Notes: generated by a model from the letters alone, not told the origin. A stretch of DNA of 64,000 nucleotides from Prochlorococcus sp. AG-355-N16 (GCA_003278545.1 QCEF01000003.1:1-64000), one strand, 5' to 3'; shown: positions 28,757 to 37,268, counted from the first letter of the stretch. Program-made: numbers and translations.

Positions 28757-30737
28757 TGTCCCATGGATCATCGTCCCTAGAATTACCATACCTCGAATTT
28801 CTATAATTTCTATTCATTTGATTATCCCAAGGGTCATCATCCCAATAATCATCAGAAAAGAGTTCATCCTTTAATGATCCAAATGTATTTTTAATACTCT
28901 GTAAGGGATTATTATCAGTTTTCTTTTCAGCAGCAAATTTTCTATTTAAACCGAATAATGCTTCTTGTAGAGCACTTACTGATATTTCTAATTCTTGAGG
29001 ATCATCGTCATCTATATAATCTTCAACATCTTGAATAGCTAATTCAACAGCTCGTTGTTGCCTTTCGGCCCCATAAGGGCCAAATTCTAATGAGGCATCT
29101 CTAAGTCTTCTCTCAGCTTGCGCAATAAGAGTTAAAGCACTATTTTTTCTATCAATTATAGCTCTTGTCTTTCTATCTTCATTAGCTTTTACTTTAGCTT
29201 CTTCAATTATCGAATTTATTTCTTGTTCATTTAAATTAGAACCTCCAGAGATTGTAACTGTTTGCTTTCTTCCAGTTGTCCTATCAGTAGCACTTACTTC
29301 TAAAAGACCGTTAGCATCAATATCAAATGCTACTTGGACTTGAGGTATCCCTCTTGGAGCTGGAGGTATTCCTGATAGTCTAAATTTACCGAGTGATTTA
29401 TTTTCAGATGCTAGAGGCCTTTCTCCCTGGCGTACTTGAACAACAACTGATGATTGATTTGCTTCAGAAGTACTAAAAACATCAGATTGTCTAACTGGTA
29501 TTGGCGTATTACGCGGAATGAGTACCTTCATAAGACCACCAATAGTTTCTAAACCTAAAGATAAGGGAGTAACGTCATTTAGAAGTAAATCTTGTAAATC
29601 ACCACTAATAATTCCAGATTGTATTGCAGCTCCAACTGCTACTACTTCATCAGGATTAACAGATTGACAAGGATCATTTGGAACAAGAGTCTTTACTAAT
29701 TGTTGAACCATTGGGATTCTTGTGCTTCCACCTACAAGAACTACCTCATCAATATCGTCTGCATTCCATCCAGAATCATCTAAAGCTATTTGCACAGGCT
29801 CTAATAACCTATCAAGTAAATCTTGTGATAATGACTCAAATATTTTTCTATCTAATGTTTCATCAATATGTAACGGTCCCTCATTACTTGTTGTGATAAA
29901 TGGTAAAGATATATTTGTTTTTTGCAAACCTGACAATTCACATTTAGCTTTTTCAGCAGCCTCAGTTAATCTCTGTAAAGCTTGTCTATCCCTTCTTAGA
30001 TCAATATCATGTTTAGCTAGAAATTTTTCTGCGAGCCAATCAACTATTTTTGAATCAAAATTGTTACCCCCTAGCTGTGTATCTCCACAAGTGGCTTTAA
30101 CATCAAATACACCATTAGAAATTTTCAATAATGAAACATCAAATGTTCCTCCTCCTAAATCAAAAACTAAAACATTATTAGAAGAACTTTTTTCAAAACC
30201 ATAAGCTAGAGCAGCAGCAGTAGGTTCATTTAGAATTCTATCTACTTTAATACCAGCTAATATTGCAGAATCTTTTGTAGCTTGCCTTTGAGATTCATTA
30301 AAGTAAGCAGGGACAGTAATAACTGCAGAATCAACAGTATCTCCAAGATAAGTTTCAGCATCATTAATTAATTTTCTAATCAATGAGCTCACTAATTCTT
30401 CCGGTGCATACTCTCTTTCTGTATTTGGACTAAGAACTCTAACGCTTCCATTGGTATTAGCCTTTACGTTATAAGGAACAGAAATACTATTCTCATCTAA
30501 TTCATCCCAGTCACTACCAATAAATCGTTTAAGGTTATAAAAGGTATTCTTAGGATTTAAAACAAGTTGTCTTCTCGCTTGGTCTCCTATTACTATTTCC
30601 TTGTCTTTTGTAAATCCAACTATTGAAGGTGTAGTTCTAGATCCCTCAGAATTTGCAATAACAATTGGACGACCAGCTTCTATAACCCCGACAACAGAGT
30701 TAGTAGTACCTAAATCAATTCCAACTATTTGCCCCAT
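28740..30737 (-). CDS. dnaK: Chaperone Hsp70 (DnaK)
   Basis: A 665-residue Hsp70. The ATPase domain has the phosphate loop GIDLGTTNSVVGV, VFDLGGGTFDVSLL and VLVGGSTRIPMVQQ. The substrate domain follows (about 390-510) with the helical lid after it. The tail is unusual: from about residue 625 it is rich in Asp, Trp, Asn and Arg and contains DDDPWDN twice, 20 residues apart, instead of the EEVD-like end of general Hsp70s. Cyanobacteria carry several DnaK paralogues. The length and non-standard tail fit the DnaK1-like group, but that is inference. The 3' end overlaps the dnaJ-like gene. Confidence 0.93.
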   Translation of the reverse strand: MGQIVGIDLGTTNSVVGVIEAGRPIVIANSEGSRTTPSIVGFTKDKEIVIGDQARRQLVLNPKNTFYNLKRFIGSDWDELDENSISVPYNVKANTNGSVRVLSPNTEREYAPEELVSSLIRKLINDAETYLGDTVDSAVITVPAYFNESQRQATKDSAILAGIKVDRILNEPTAAALAYGFEKSSSNNVLVFDLGGGTFDVSLLKISNGVFDVKATCGDTQLGGNNFDSKIVDWLAEKFLAKHDIDLRRDRQALQRLTEAAEKAKCELSGLQKTNISLPFITTSNEGPLHIDETLDRKIFESLSQDLLDRLLEPVQIALDDSGWNADDIDEVVLVGGSTRIPMVQQLVKTLVPNDPCQSVNPDEVVAVGAAIQSGIISGDLQDLLLNDVTPLSLGLETIGGLMKVLIPRNTPIPVRQSDVFSTSEANQSSVVVQVRQGERPLASENKSLGKFRLSGIPPAPRGIPQVQVAFDIDANGLLEVSATDRTTGRKQTVTISGGSNLNEQEINSIIEEAKVKANEDRKTRAIIDRKNSALTLIAQAERRLRDASLEFGPYGAERQQRAVELAIQDVEDYIDDDDPQELEISVSALQEALFGLNRKFAAEKKTDNNPLQSIKNTFGSLKDELFSDDYWDDDPWDNQMNRNYRNSRYGNSRDDDPWDNDYFL

Positions 30738-30804
30738 GATTTTAGATCGCTAAATTAAAGCAAAATTTACTAATAATTTAATTAATTTTTTCTTAGATAT
30801 TTAC

Positions 30805-30833
30805 ATATAATAGTAAAAGTCAAATATTTTCAA
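30805..30833 (-). promoter_or_regulatory. Possible promoter for dnaK
   Basis: On the minus strand TTGAAA (30833-30828) and TTATAT (30810-30805) are separated by 17 bp, a good sigma-70 arrangement, about 68 bp before the dnaK ATG. No CIRCE element (TTAGCACTC-N9-GAGTGCTAA) is visible. Sequence match only. Confidence 0.4.
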
Positions 30834-30937
30834 CTTAATTTAAATAAATAAGATTATTTCTAACTGGTTAAAAAGATTACTATCTATTTTAAAGACAAAG
30901 ATGTTGATATATTTAACCAAAATAAACTAATATAAAA

Positions 30938-31024
30938 CGGAGAGAGAGGGATTCGAACCCTCGATAAAGTTGCCCCTATACAGCATTTCCAGTGCTGCGC
31001 CTTCAACCACTCGGCCACCTCTCC
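30938..31024 (-). tRNA. trnS-GGA: tRNA-Ser (anticodon GGA)
   Basis: The minus strand reads GGAGAGGTGGCCGAGTGG at the 5' end. The anticodon stem-loop has GGA flanked by CT and AA, a long variable arm follows as expected for tRNA-Ser, then the T-arm GGGTTCGAATCCC-like sequence and the 3' acceptor TCTCTCC plus discriminator G. The seven acceptor pairs form, with one G-U at position 7. The CCA end is not encoded. The anticodon reads UCC and UCU serine codons. Confidence 0.96.
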
Positions 31025-31073
31025 CAAGATAACCATTTTAACCCTTGATCATCCCATTTTAGAGGAAAGTTAT

Positions 31074-31448
31074 TTGAAAAAGACTTTCACAGTCACGATT
31101 AAAAATAAGGAAACCGGCAAGGTCTACCAAGAGCAGGTTAATAGTGATGATTACATACTTAAGGAATTTGAAAAGAAAGGTTTCAAACTTGCATTTTCAT
31201 GTAGAAATGGTTGCTGTACAAGTTGTGCAGTTAAAATTAAATCTGGTACCTTAGAACAACATGAAGCCATGGGTGTATCTAAGGCTTTAAAAGAAAAAGG
31301 CTATGCACTTCTTTGTGTCGCTAAAGCAACTTCAGATCTTGAGGTAGAAACTACATATGAAGATGAAGTTTACGATTTACAATTTGGACAATATTTTGGG
31401 AGGGGAAATACAAGAGTTGCACCACCTTGGGAATTTGAGGAAGATTAA
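31074..31448 (+). CDS. Plant-type [2Fe-2S] ferredoxin
   Basis: A 124-residue ferredoxin with the classic CX4CX2CX29C cluster motif (CRNGCCTSC, then 29 residues to LLCVAKA). It carries electrons from reducing enzymes or photosystem I to soluble partners. The protein is longer than the roughly 97-residue photosynthetic PetF because of a C-terminal tail (FGRGNTRVAPPWEFEED), and it is less acidic around the cluster. It is therefore probably a specialised paralogue rather than the main ferredoxin. The start is TTG at 31074, preceded by a good GAGGAAAG ribosome binding site. The suhB-like gene follows after 5 bp. Confidence 0.9.
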   Translation: MKKTFTVTIKNKETGKVYQEQVNSDDYILKEFEKKGFKLAFSCRNGCCTSCAVKIKSGTLEQHEAMGVSKALKEKGYALLCVAKATSDLEVETTYEDEVYDLQFGQYFGRGNTRVAPPWEFEED

Positions 31449-31453
31449 CTATC

Positions 31454-32302
31454 ATGTTTGAATTAAGTGAAATAGAGGAACTTGCAAATCAAGTAAACTT
31501 ATCCATTTTGTATGACATAGCCAAGAATTCCGCTCAAATTGGTAATGAAATTTTAAAAGTTAATTACAATAAAATTCAGAAAATATCATCAAAGGGTAGG
31601 AGGGGTGATCTAGTTACCAATGTAGATTTGGAAGTTGAAAATAAAATAAAAGAATATTTATTAGAGGAGACACCAAACATATCTATAAATGCTGAGGAAT
31701 CGGGTAAATTAACTAAATCTTCGGACTTAACATGGTGTATAGACCCATTAGACGGTACTACAAATTATTCCCATGGATATCCTTTTTTTGGGACTTCTAT
31801 TGGTCTTGTATATAAAAATAAGCCAATTATAGGCGCTATATCAGTACCTTATTTAAATGAACTATATTCAGCCTGTATAGGTTTAGGCTCATTCTGCAAT
31901 GATAGTGAACTTAAAGTATCGAATCCCTCTAATCTCTCTAATAGTCTACTTGTAACCGGTTTCTCTTATGACAGATTTGAGACAGAGGATAATAATTATG
32001 CTGAATTTTGTTTTTTAACACATAAAACTAGAGGTGTTAGAAGAGGAGGTGCAGCAGCAGTTGATCTAGCATTTGTTGCGGCAGGTAAGGTAGATGGATA
32101 TTGGGAAAGAGGATTGGAGGTATGGGACCTAGCGGCCGGTGCTATTATTGTTAAAGAGGCTGGTGGTATTATTTCTGATTATCCATCAGGCGAATTTAAT
32201 TTAAGCTCAGGAAGAATTTTAGCTTGTTCTCCCCGCATTGAGAATGAATTAAAAAATGAACTAGATAAAGTCTCTCCATTTAAAAAAAATCTCTATACCT
32301 AA
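31454..32302 (+). CDS. suhB: Inositol monophosphatase family protein
   Basis: A 282-residue Mg-dependent sugar phosphatase. The metal-binding residues are in INAEESG and WCIDPLDGTTNYSHGYP (near 95-110), with GDLVTNVD before them and YWERGLEVWDLAAGA near 215. The family includes inositol-1-phosphatase, and some members act on histidinol phosphate or fructose bisphosphate, so the substrate is uncertain. The next gene is hisZ (18 bp downstream), which makes a histidinol-phosphatase role worth considering. That idea is inference from context. Confidence 0.85.
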   Translation: MFELSEIEELANQVNLSILYDIAKNSAQIGNEILKVNYNKIQKISSKGRRGDLVTNVDLEVENKIKEYLLEETPNISINAEESGKLTKSSDLTWCIDPLDGTTNYSHGYPFFGTSIGLVYKNKPIIGAISVPYLNELYSACIGLGSFCNDSELKVSNPSNLSNSLLVTGFSYDRFETEDNNYAEFCFLTHKTRGVRRGGAAAVDLAFVAAGKVDGYWERGLEVWDLAAGAIIVKEAGGIISDYPSGEFNLSSGRILACSPRIENELKNELDKVSPFKKNLYT

Positions 32303-32320
32303 AATTAATTGAATATTAAT

Positions 32321-33472
32321 ATGACAGATATAAAGGAAATTAAATTAGTAGATGTAAAAAATAACTCAAATATCATAAATAATCTAAATAGTATTTATAA
32401 ACTATGGGGATATGAAGAGGTTTCACCCTCATTTATAAATACTTTAGAAACCATAAAAGGCCGTGGCGTTATTGACGAAAATCAGGTTGTAGGAATAGTA
32501 AGTAATAATTCATTATGTCTTAGGCCAGAAATGACAACATCAATTGTTAAATTGTCATCTACTAGATTAATAAATAAGAAAAGACCTATAAGATTATTTA
32601 CCAATGGAATGGTTTTTGATAAAAAACAAAATAATAAAAATTCATTTAAGTTGCAAGAAAAATTGCAGAGTGGAATTGAATTAATTGGATATGATACAAA
32701 ATACCCAGAAATTGAAGTTATTAATATTTTGTTTGATTCAATCGATAATATTAATTTGAAGGATGGTTGTAATTTATTTCTACTAGTAAGCACCACAAAA
32801 ATAATGGACTTGATGCTGAACAAATATAAGAATAATAATTTTGAAGAAATTAAGAAAAGTCTAGTTAATTTTGATCAAGATAATTTATCTAAATTAGGAA
32901 TAGATGAAGATGATAAATATATTCTTAAAGATCTTTTATTCACAAGAGGAGAGCCGATAGCAATATTAAAAAAATTAAAAACTATATATGGTACTAGTAA
33001 AACATTAGATGACTTAAATTTTTTATTTGAAACATTATCAAAAATATCAAATAAATATGGTGTTAAATTACAACTTGATCCCACTTTTCAACCTCACCTG
33101 AATTTATATGAAGGAATAGTTTTTCAACTAATAGGGGATGATGGTAAAAATAAAAGCATAATCGCAAAAGGCGGAAGATATGATGAGTTAGTAAGATCAT
33201 TTAGTCCTAATGAGAAAATATTTAATGGGATTGGATTTACAATTTCAGTAGATATTTTAAGAAATTTAATTAAGGAACAAAAGACAGATAAAAAAAAGAT
33301 TTTATTGATGTTTAAAGATTCTTATTTGTTAGAAAAAGGAATGAATGAACAAAAAATACAACAGAAAAAAGGAAATATTGCTGTCTTACATTTAAATCCA
33401 TGTGATGACTTGGCTAAAGCCAATCAAATTATGAAAGAAAATAATTGTAGTGAGATTTTTTGGGTTAAATAA
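32321..33472 (+). CDS. hisZ: ATP phosphoribosyltransferase regulatory subunit
   Basis: A 383-residue HisS-like protein. HisZ pairs with short-form HisG to start histidine synthesis. The aminoacyl-synthetase fold is shown by LRPEMTTSIVKLSSTRL and by GGRYDELV near residue 290. The histidine-specific motif of true HisRS (RGLDYYTG) and the anticodon domain are missing, which argues against tRNA charging. I chose the ATG at 32321 (MTDIKEIKLVD). A TTG at 32309 would add four residues. It is 18 bp downstream of the inositol monophosphatase family gene and probably co-transcribed. Confidence 0.85.
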   Translation: MTDIKEIKLVDVKNNSNIINNLNSIYKLWGYEEVSPSFINTLETIKGRGVIDENQVVGIVSNNSLCLRPEMTTSIVKLSSTRLINKKRPIRLFTNGMVFDKKQNNKNSFKLQEKLQSGIELIGYDTKYPEIEVINILFDSIDNINLKDGCNLFLLVSTTKIMDLMLNKYKNNNFEEIKKSLVNFDQDNLSKLGIDEDDKYILKDLLFTRGEPIAILKKLKTIYGTSKTLDDLNFLFETLSKISNKYGVKLQLDPTFQPHLNLYEGIVFQLIGDDGKNKSIIAKGGRYDELVRSFSPNEKIFNGIGFTISVDILRNLIKEQKTDKKKILLMFKDSYLLEKGMNEQKIQQKKGNIAVLHLNPCDDLAKANQIMKENNCSEIFWVK

Positions 33473-33508
33473 AACCAACTAAAAATTTATTTAACTTTTA
33501 AATTAATA

Positions 33509-33524
33509 TATTGTTCGGACAATA
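33509..33524. repeat. Perfect 16-bp dyad upstream of htpG
   Basis: TATTGTTCGGACAATA is a TATTGT/ACAATA inverted repeat with a TCGG centre. It lies 36 bp after the hisZ stop and 13 bp before the -35 box of the predicted htpG promoter. No T-run follows, so it is not a usual terminator. An operator role is possible but not shown. Confidence 0.45.
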
Positions 33525-33537
33525 CTCCTAATTAAAC

Positions 33538-33566
33538 TTGATTAACTAGTTTTTACGAAATAAGAT
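33538..33566 (+). promoter_or_regulatory. Probable sigma-70 promoter of htpG
   Basis: TTGATT at 33538-33543 and TAAGAT at 33561-33566 are separated by exactly 17 bp. Initiation near 33573 would leave a leader of about 16 bases before the htpG ATG at 33589. No CIRCE-type inverted repeat is present. Confidence 0.5.
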
Positions 33567-33588
33567 TTAATATATTTGATTTTTTTAA

Positions 33589-35493
33589 ATGGAAAAAGGC
33601 GAAATTCGTATTAATACCGAAAATATTTTCCCAATTATCAAGAAGGCAGTATATTCTGACCATGAAATCTTTTTAAGAGAACTTGTTAGTAATGGAGTTG
33701 ACGCAATTAGTAAAAGAAGAATGGCCTCTATGGCCGGTGATTGCGAGAATACTGAGGATGCTCAAGTAAAAATAACAATTAACCGTGAAAAAAATACATT
33801 AACAATTTCCGATAATGGAATTGGAATGAATGATGAAGAAATTAAGAAGTACATTAACCAAGTTGCATTCTCTAGCGCAGAAGAATTCTTAACAAAATAT
33901 AAAAAAGATAATGATGAATTTATAGGTCATTTTGGACTAGGTTTTTATTCAAGTTTCATGGTTGCAGATAGAGTTGATATATTAACTAAATCAGCAATTG
34001 GAGAATCAAAAGCTTTCAAATGGTCTTGTGATGGATCTCCAAATTTCACGTTAGAGGAGTCAGAAAGAGAGACAATTGGTACAGATGTAATACTTCACCT
34101 ACTTGACGAAGAAAAAGAGTTTATTGAGCCTGAAAGGATTAAATCATTAATAAAAAAATATTGTGATTTTATGCCAATAGATGTCTTATTAGAAGGTGAA
34201 ACAATAAATAAGAAAAATCCACCTTGGAGAAAACAACCTAGTGAATTAAAAGATGAAGATTATATTGAGTTGTATAAATATCTTTATCCTTTTCAGGGAG
34301 ATCCACTGTTATGGATACACCTAAATACCGATTATCCATATGACATACAAGGAATATTGTATTTTCCAAAATTGTCTGGTAGAGCTGATTGGGAAAAGGG
34401 AGAGATTAAACTATTTTGTAATCAAGTATTCGTAAGCGATTCAATCAAAGAGATTGTCCCAAAATACCTTTTACCTCTAAGAGGAGTAATTGACTCTACA
34501 GATATACCTTTAAATGTTAGTAGAAGCGCATTACAAACAGATAGAAAAGTAAGATCTATATCATCATTTATTTCAAAAAAAATCGCTAATAAACTCAAGG
34601 ATTTAATAAAAAATTCTCCAGAATTTTATGCAGAAATTTGGGATTCTATCTCTGCTTTTATTAAAATTGGTGCGATCGAGGATGATAAATTTGCTGAATT
34701 AGTAAATAACAGTATAATTTTTGAAACAATAATAAATTCTGAGAACGACGTCACTAAAGATATTGAAAATAAAACTCTCATCAAATCCAATGATAAATAT
34801 TTCACGACTCTGGCAAATTACAAAGAACGAAATAACTTAAATGATTCTAAAAAAATAATTTACTGTTCAGATACGATTGCTCAGTCAAGCGCATTAAATA
34901 TCTGCTTATCTGATAACAAGGAAGTTATTAAATCAGATCCCTTAATTGATGCACAATTTCTTCCTTGGTTAGAAAGTAAAAACGAAGATTATCAGTTTCA
35001 AAGAGTTGATTCAGAAATAAATGAACTTGAAGATAAAGAATCTAAAGAAATTGTAGATAAGGATGGCAAATCAAATACAGAAAATCTTAGAGATACGATT
35101 GTAAAAGCACTTAACAACGAAAAAGTTACAGTTAAAGTTCAGTCACTTTCAAGTAAAGACGCACCACCAGCGATGATCTTGCTTCCAGAGCAAATGAGAA
35201 GAATTAATGATATGGGTGCTTACATGGAACAAAAGATGCCTGGCTTACCTGAATATCATGTGCTTTTAATTAACAAGGAACATCCTCTTATTGTTGGTCT
35301 TAATAAAATTACAGGCAATAAAATAATTATTGATAAAAAAGACCCTATAGAAAATCCATTGGCATCTAAAATTGCAAATCATGTTTACGATATGGCTAAA
35401 CTATCTGTTGGAGGATTAGATCAAGAACAGATTATTAATTTACAAAATAATAACGCCGATTTAATTTCAGAATTGCTTAATTCAACGAATTGA
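33589..35493 (+). CDS. htpG: Molecular chaperone Hsp90 (HtpG)
   Basis: HtpG is the bacterial Hsp90, an ATP-driven clamp that remodels client proteins. In cyanobacteria it is linked to heat and high-light survival. The 634 residues show the GHKL ATP site in the first 200 (EIFLRELVSNGVDAI, DNGIGM and GHFGLGFYSSFMV). The middle domain follows with the catalytic-loop region (LNVSRSALQTD), then the C-terminal dimer domain. There is no EEVD end, as expected in bacteria. A good promoter and a perfect dyad lie just upstream. The rpmB gene follows after about 38 bp. Confidence 0.96.
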   Translation: MEKGEIRINTENIFPIIKKAVYSDHEIFLRELVSNGVDAISKRRMASMAGDCENTEDAQVKITINREKNTLTISDNGIGMNDEEIKKYINQVAFSSAEEFLTKYKKDNDEFIGHFGLGFYSSFMVADRVDILTKSAIGESKAFKWSCDGSPNFTLEESERETIGTDVILHLLDEEKEFIEPERIKSLIKKYCDFMPIDVLLEGETINKKNPPWRKQPSELKDEDYIELYKYLYPFQGDPLLWIHLNTDYPYDIQGILYFPKLSGRADWEKGEIKLFCNQVFVSDSIKEIVPKYLLPLRGVIDSTDIPLNVSRSALQTDRKVRSISSFISKKIANKLKDLIKNSPEFYAEIWDSISAFIKIGAIEDDKFAELVNNSIIFETIINSENDVTKDIENKTLIKSNDKYFTTLANYKERNNLNDSKKIIYCSDTIAQSSALNICLSDNKEVIKSDPLIDAQFLPWLESKNEDYQFQRVDSEINELEDKESKEIVDKDGKSNTENLRDTIVKALNNEKVTVKVQSLSSKDAPPAMILLPEQMRRINDMGAYMEQKMPGLPEYHVLLINKEHPLIVGLNKITGNKIIIDKKDPIENPLASKIANHVYDMAKLSVGGLDQEQIINLQNNNADLISELLNSTN

Positions 35494-35531
35494 GTCGTGT
35501 GTTAAAATTTTTACAGGTATAACTTAAAAAT

Positions 35532-35768
35532 ATGTCAAGAGTTTGTGAACTGACTGGAGCAAAAGCTAATAATGGGATGGCTGTAAGTCACTCACATATT
35601 CGTACAAAAAAATTGCAACAAGTTAATCTCCAAAAAAGGAGACTTTGGTGGGAAGAAGGGAAAAAATGGGTAAATATAAAAATTAGTACAAAAGCGCTAA
35701 AATCTATACAAAAAGTTGGATTAGATAAATTTGCTAAATCAAATGGAGTTGATTTAAAAAAATTCTAA
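35532..35768 (+). CDS. rpmB: 50S ribosomal protein L28
   Basis: A 78-residue L28, a small basic protein of the large ribosomal subunit. The start [20 protein letters not shown] and the [16 protein letters not shown] segment are characteristic of the cyanobacterial form. The length is normal. It lies between htpG and the peroxiredoxin gene on the same strand, only 2-5 bp before the latter, so a common transcript is likely. Confidence 0.97.
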   Translation: MSRVCELTGAKANNGMAVSHSHIRTKKLQQVNLQKRRLWWEEGKKWVNIKISTKALKSIQKVGLDKFAKSNGVDLKKF

Positions 35769-35773
35769 ATTTG

Positions 35774-36307
35774 ATGAGAAATTTAGTTATAAGTATATTA
35801 ATAACATTTATTCTTTTAACTAATTGTAATTCAGCAATAGCTTTCGATTTTGCTCCAGAAGTTGGCGATATTGCTCCAAACTTTGAATTAGAAGGTTTTA
35901 ATAAAAACATAAAATCAAAAAAAATATGGAAATTAAATGATTTTCAAGGTAATTGGCTTGTTATCTATTTTTATCCAAAGGACTTTACAGCAGGTTGCAC
36001 TCTTGAAGCTAAAGGTTTTTCTGAATTAAAAAAGGATTTTTCAAAATATAATGCCGAAATTGTTGGGATTAGTGCTGATAATCAAGATTCTCATGAAAGT
36101 TTCTGCAGCGAAAAATCCATAAACTACACTTTATTATCAGATCCCGAAGGAATTATTAGCGATAAATATGGTTCTTGGATTCCTCCATTTTCAGATAGAA
36201 ATACTTTTTTAATTTCTCCAGAAGGAGAAATTTCTTATAGATGGATAAGTGTTTTACCTATAAATCATGCCAAGGAAGTACTTAATTTACTAAAGAAAAA
36301 AATATAA
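35774..36307 (+). CDS. Peroxiredoxin of the Bcp/PrxQ type, exported
   Basis: A thiol peroxidase that reduces hydrogen peroxide and organic peroxides. The peroxidatic cysteine is in KDFTAGCTLEAKGF, and a second cysteine in ESFCSEKSINYT may be the resolving one. The N-terminus (LVISILITFILLTNCNSAIA) is a clear signal peptide with likely cleavage before FDFAP. That places it in the periplasm or thylakoid lumen, unlike most cytosolic Bcp proteins. I chose ATG at 35774 over the TTG directly before it. It lies in the htpG-rpmB run, with DUF2499 starting 3 bp after its stop. Confidence 0.88.
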   Translation: MRNLVISILITFILLTNCNSAIAFDFAPEVGDIAPNFELEGFNKNIKSKKIWKLNDFQGNWLVIYFYPKDFTAGCTLEAKGFSELKKDFSKYNAEIVGISADNQDSHESFCSEKSINYTLLSDPEGIISDKYGSWIPPFSDRNTFLISPEGEISYRWISVLPINHAKEVLNLLKKKI

Positions 36308-36310
36308 ATC

Positions 36311-36613
36311 TTGCACGAGCTATCATTTGGAACTTGGTTAATTCATATCTCTTCAGTAATTGAATGGATATTTACCATTTTTGTCATTTACAAAATTTCT
36401 ACATATAAAAAATATAATTTATTTTTTTGGTTAAGCTTAGCTATGGTCCCAAACTTAATAGGAGCTATGTGCGCTATAACTTGGCATATCTATGATAATC
36501 AAGACGCCTTGTATGGATTAGTAACGCTTCAAGGGATATTTACATTTATAGGAAATTCAACATTAGCTTTAGCATCATTCACTATTTTTAAAAAGAAACA
36601 GACTTATGAATGA
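36311..36613 (+). CDS. DUF2499 membrane protein
   Basis: A 100-residue membrane protein of the DUF2499 family, found in cyanobacteria and plastid-containing eukaryotes. Three hydrophobic segments are visible (SSVIEWIFTIFVIYKI, FFWLSLAMVPNLIGAMCAIT and TLQGIFTFIGNSTLALASF). Conserved polar residues lie in WHIYDNQDALYGLVTLQG. Its function is unknown. The start is TTG at 36311, 3 bp after the peroxiredoxin stop. The 3' end overlaps the DUF3593 gene by 8 bp. The pairing of the two genes suggests that the products form one complex. Confidence 0.82.
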   Translation: MHELSFGTWLIHISSVIEWIFTIFVIYKISTYKKYNLFFWLSLAMVPNLIGAMCAITWHIYDNQDALYGLVTLQGIFTFIGNSTLALASFTIFKKKQTYE

Positions 36614-36941
36614 CTTATTTATAAAATTTATAGAAAAATTAGCTTCAATTGACAATACAGCTTTTTTCGCAGCATCTATATTTCCATATGCAATCTTTTT
36701 GTTTTACTTATATAAAATTAAATCTGTTAATAATTTAGTAAAAACAGGTTATTCCCTAACAGTTTTATTTGTTTTTATAACAATAGTAGTTTCTATCTAC
36801 ACATTAAATTACTACAATAAAACTCTTGTTGAGGTTGATTTCTTCCATGGTTTAGCAGAATCATTCTTAACCCTAAGCGATTTTGTTATTTTGTTGGGCT
36901 TCATAAAAATTTTAAATAACTTAGAAGTAAACAACTCTTAA
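36606..36941 (+). CDS. DUF3593 membrane protein
   Basis: A 111-residue membrane protein of the DUF3593 family, also limited to cyanobacteria and plastid lineages. Three predicted helices cover FFAASIFPYAIFLFYLY, GYSLTVLFVFITIVVSIY and SFLTLSDFVILLGFI. A conserved HGLAESFLTLSD stretch lies at the start of the third. No function is known. The ATG at 36606 overlaps the DUF2499 gene by 8 bp, so translation is coupled. psaK follows after about 66 bp with its own probable promoter. Confidence 0.82.
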   Translation: MNDLFIKFIEKLASIDNTAFFAASIFPYAIFLFYLYKIKSVNNLVKTGYSLTVLFVFITIVVSIYTLNYYNKTLVEVDFFHGLAESFLTLSDFVILLGFIKILNNLEVNNS

Positions 36942-37007
36942 GACCTTTTACAATTTTGTGTTTTTTAGGTAAAAGTATTAGAGAATATATGTAAATAACG
37001 ATTTTTT

Positions 37008-37268
37008 ATGTTTACTACATTATTTGCAGCTGCAGATCCAGCAACTTTTTCTTGGTCACCAAAGTGTGCCGTCGTAATGATTGCATGTAATGTTTTTGCT
37101 TATGCAATTGCTAGAGCAACAATAAGAAAACCTAATGAAGGTTTTGAAATACCTAATTCAAAATTCTATGGTGGTTTAAGTCACGCATCAGTTGTAGGTG
37201 CAAATTGCTTAGGTCATATATTCGGAATTGGAGCAATCTTAGGATTAGCTTCCCGTGGTGTTTTATAA
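37008..37268 (+). CDS. psaK: Photosystem I subunit PsaK
   Basis: PsaK (86 residues) is a peripheral two-helix subunit of photosystem I that binds chlorophyll at the edge of PsaA. The sequence FSWSPKCAVVMIACNVFAYA forms the first helix. The loop GFEIPNSKFYGGLSHASVVG and the second helix (LGHIFGIGAILGLASRG) follow. The length is typical. The gene converges on dxs, with an AT-rich hairpin between them. Confidence 0.94.
   Translation: MFTTLFAAADPATFSWSPKCAVVMIACNVFAYAIARATIRKPNEGFEIPNSKFYGGLSHASVVGANCLGHIFGIGAILGLASRGVL

Noticed and set aside
29722-30204. 160-codon plus-strand frame inside dnaK
   Set aside because: It is a shadow of the DnaK ATPase domain on the other strand with Ser/Cys-rich noise.
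30938-31024. tRNA-Ser as an integration site with a nearby island
   Set aside because: No integrase, no direct repeat of the tRNA end and ordinary genes on both sides.
32309-33472. Histidyl-tRNA synthetase
   Set aside because: The RGLDYYTG-type histidine motif and the anticodon-binding domain are missing; HisZ fits better.
35774-36307. Lipoprotein signal in the peroxiredoxin
   Set aside because: The cysteine in LLTNC is preceded by Asn, not Gly/Ala/Ser, so a normal Sec signal peptide is more likely.
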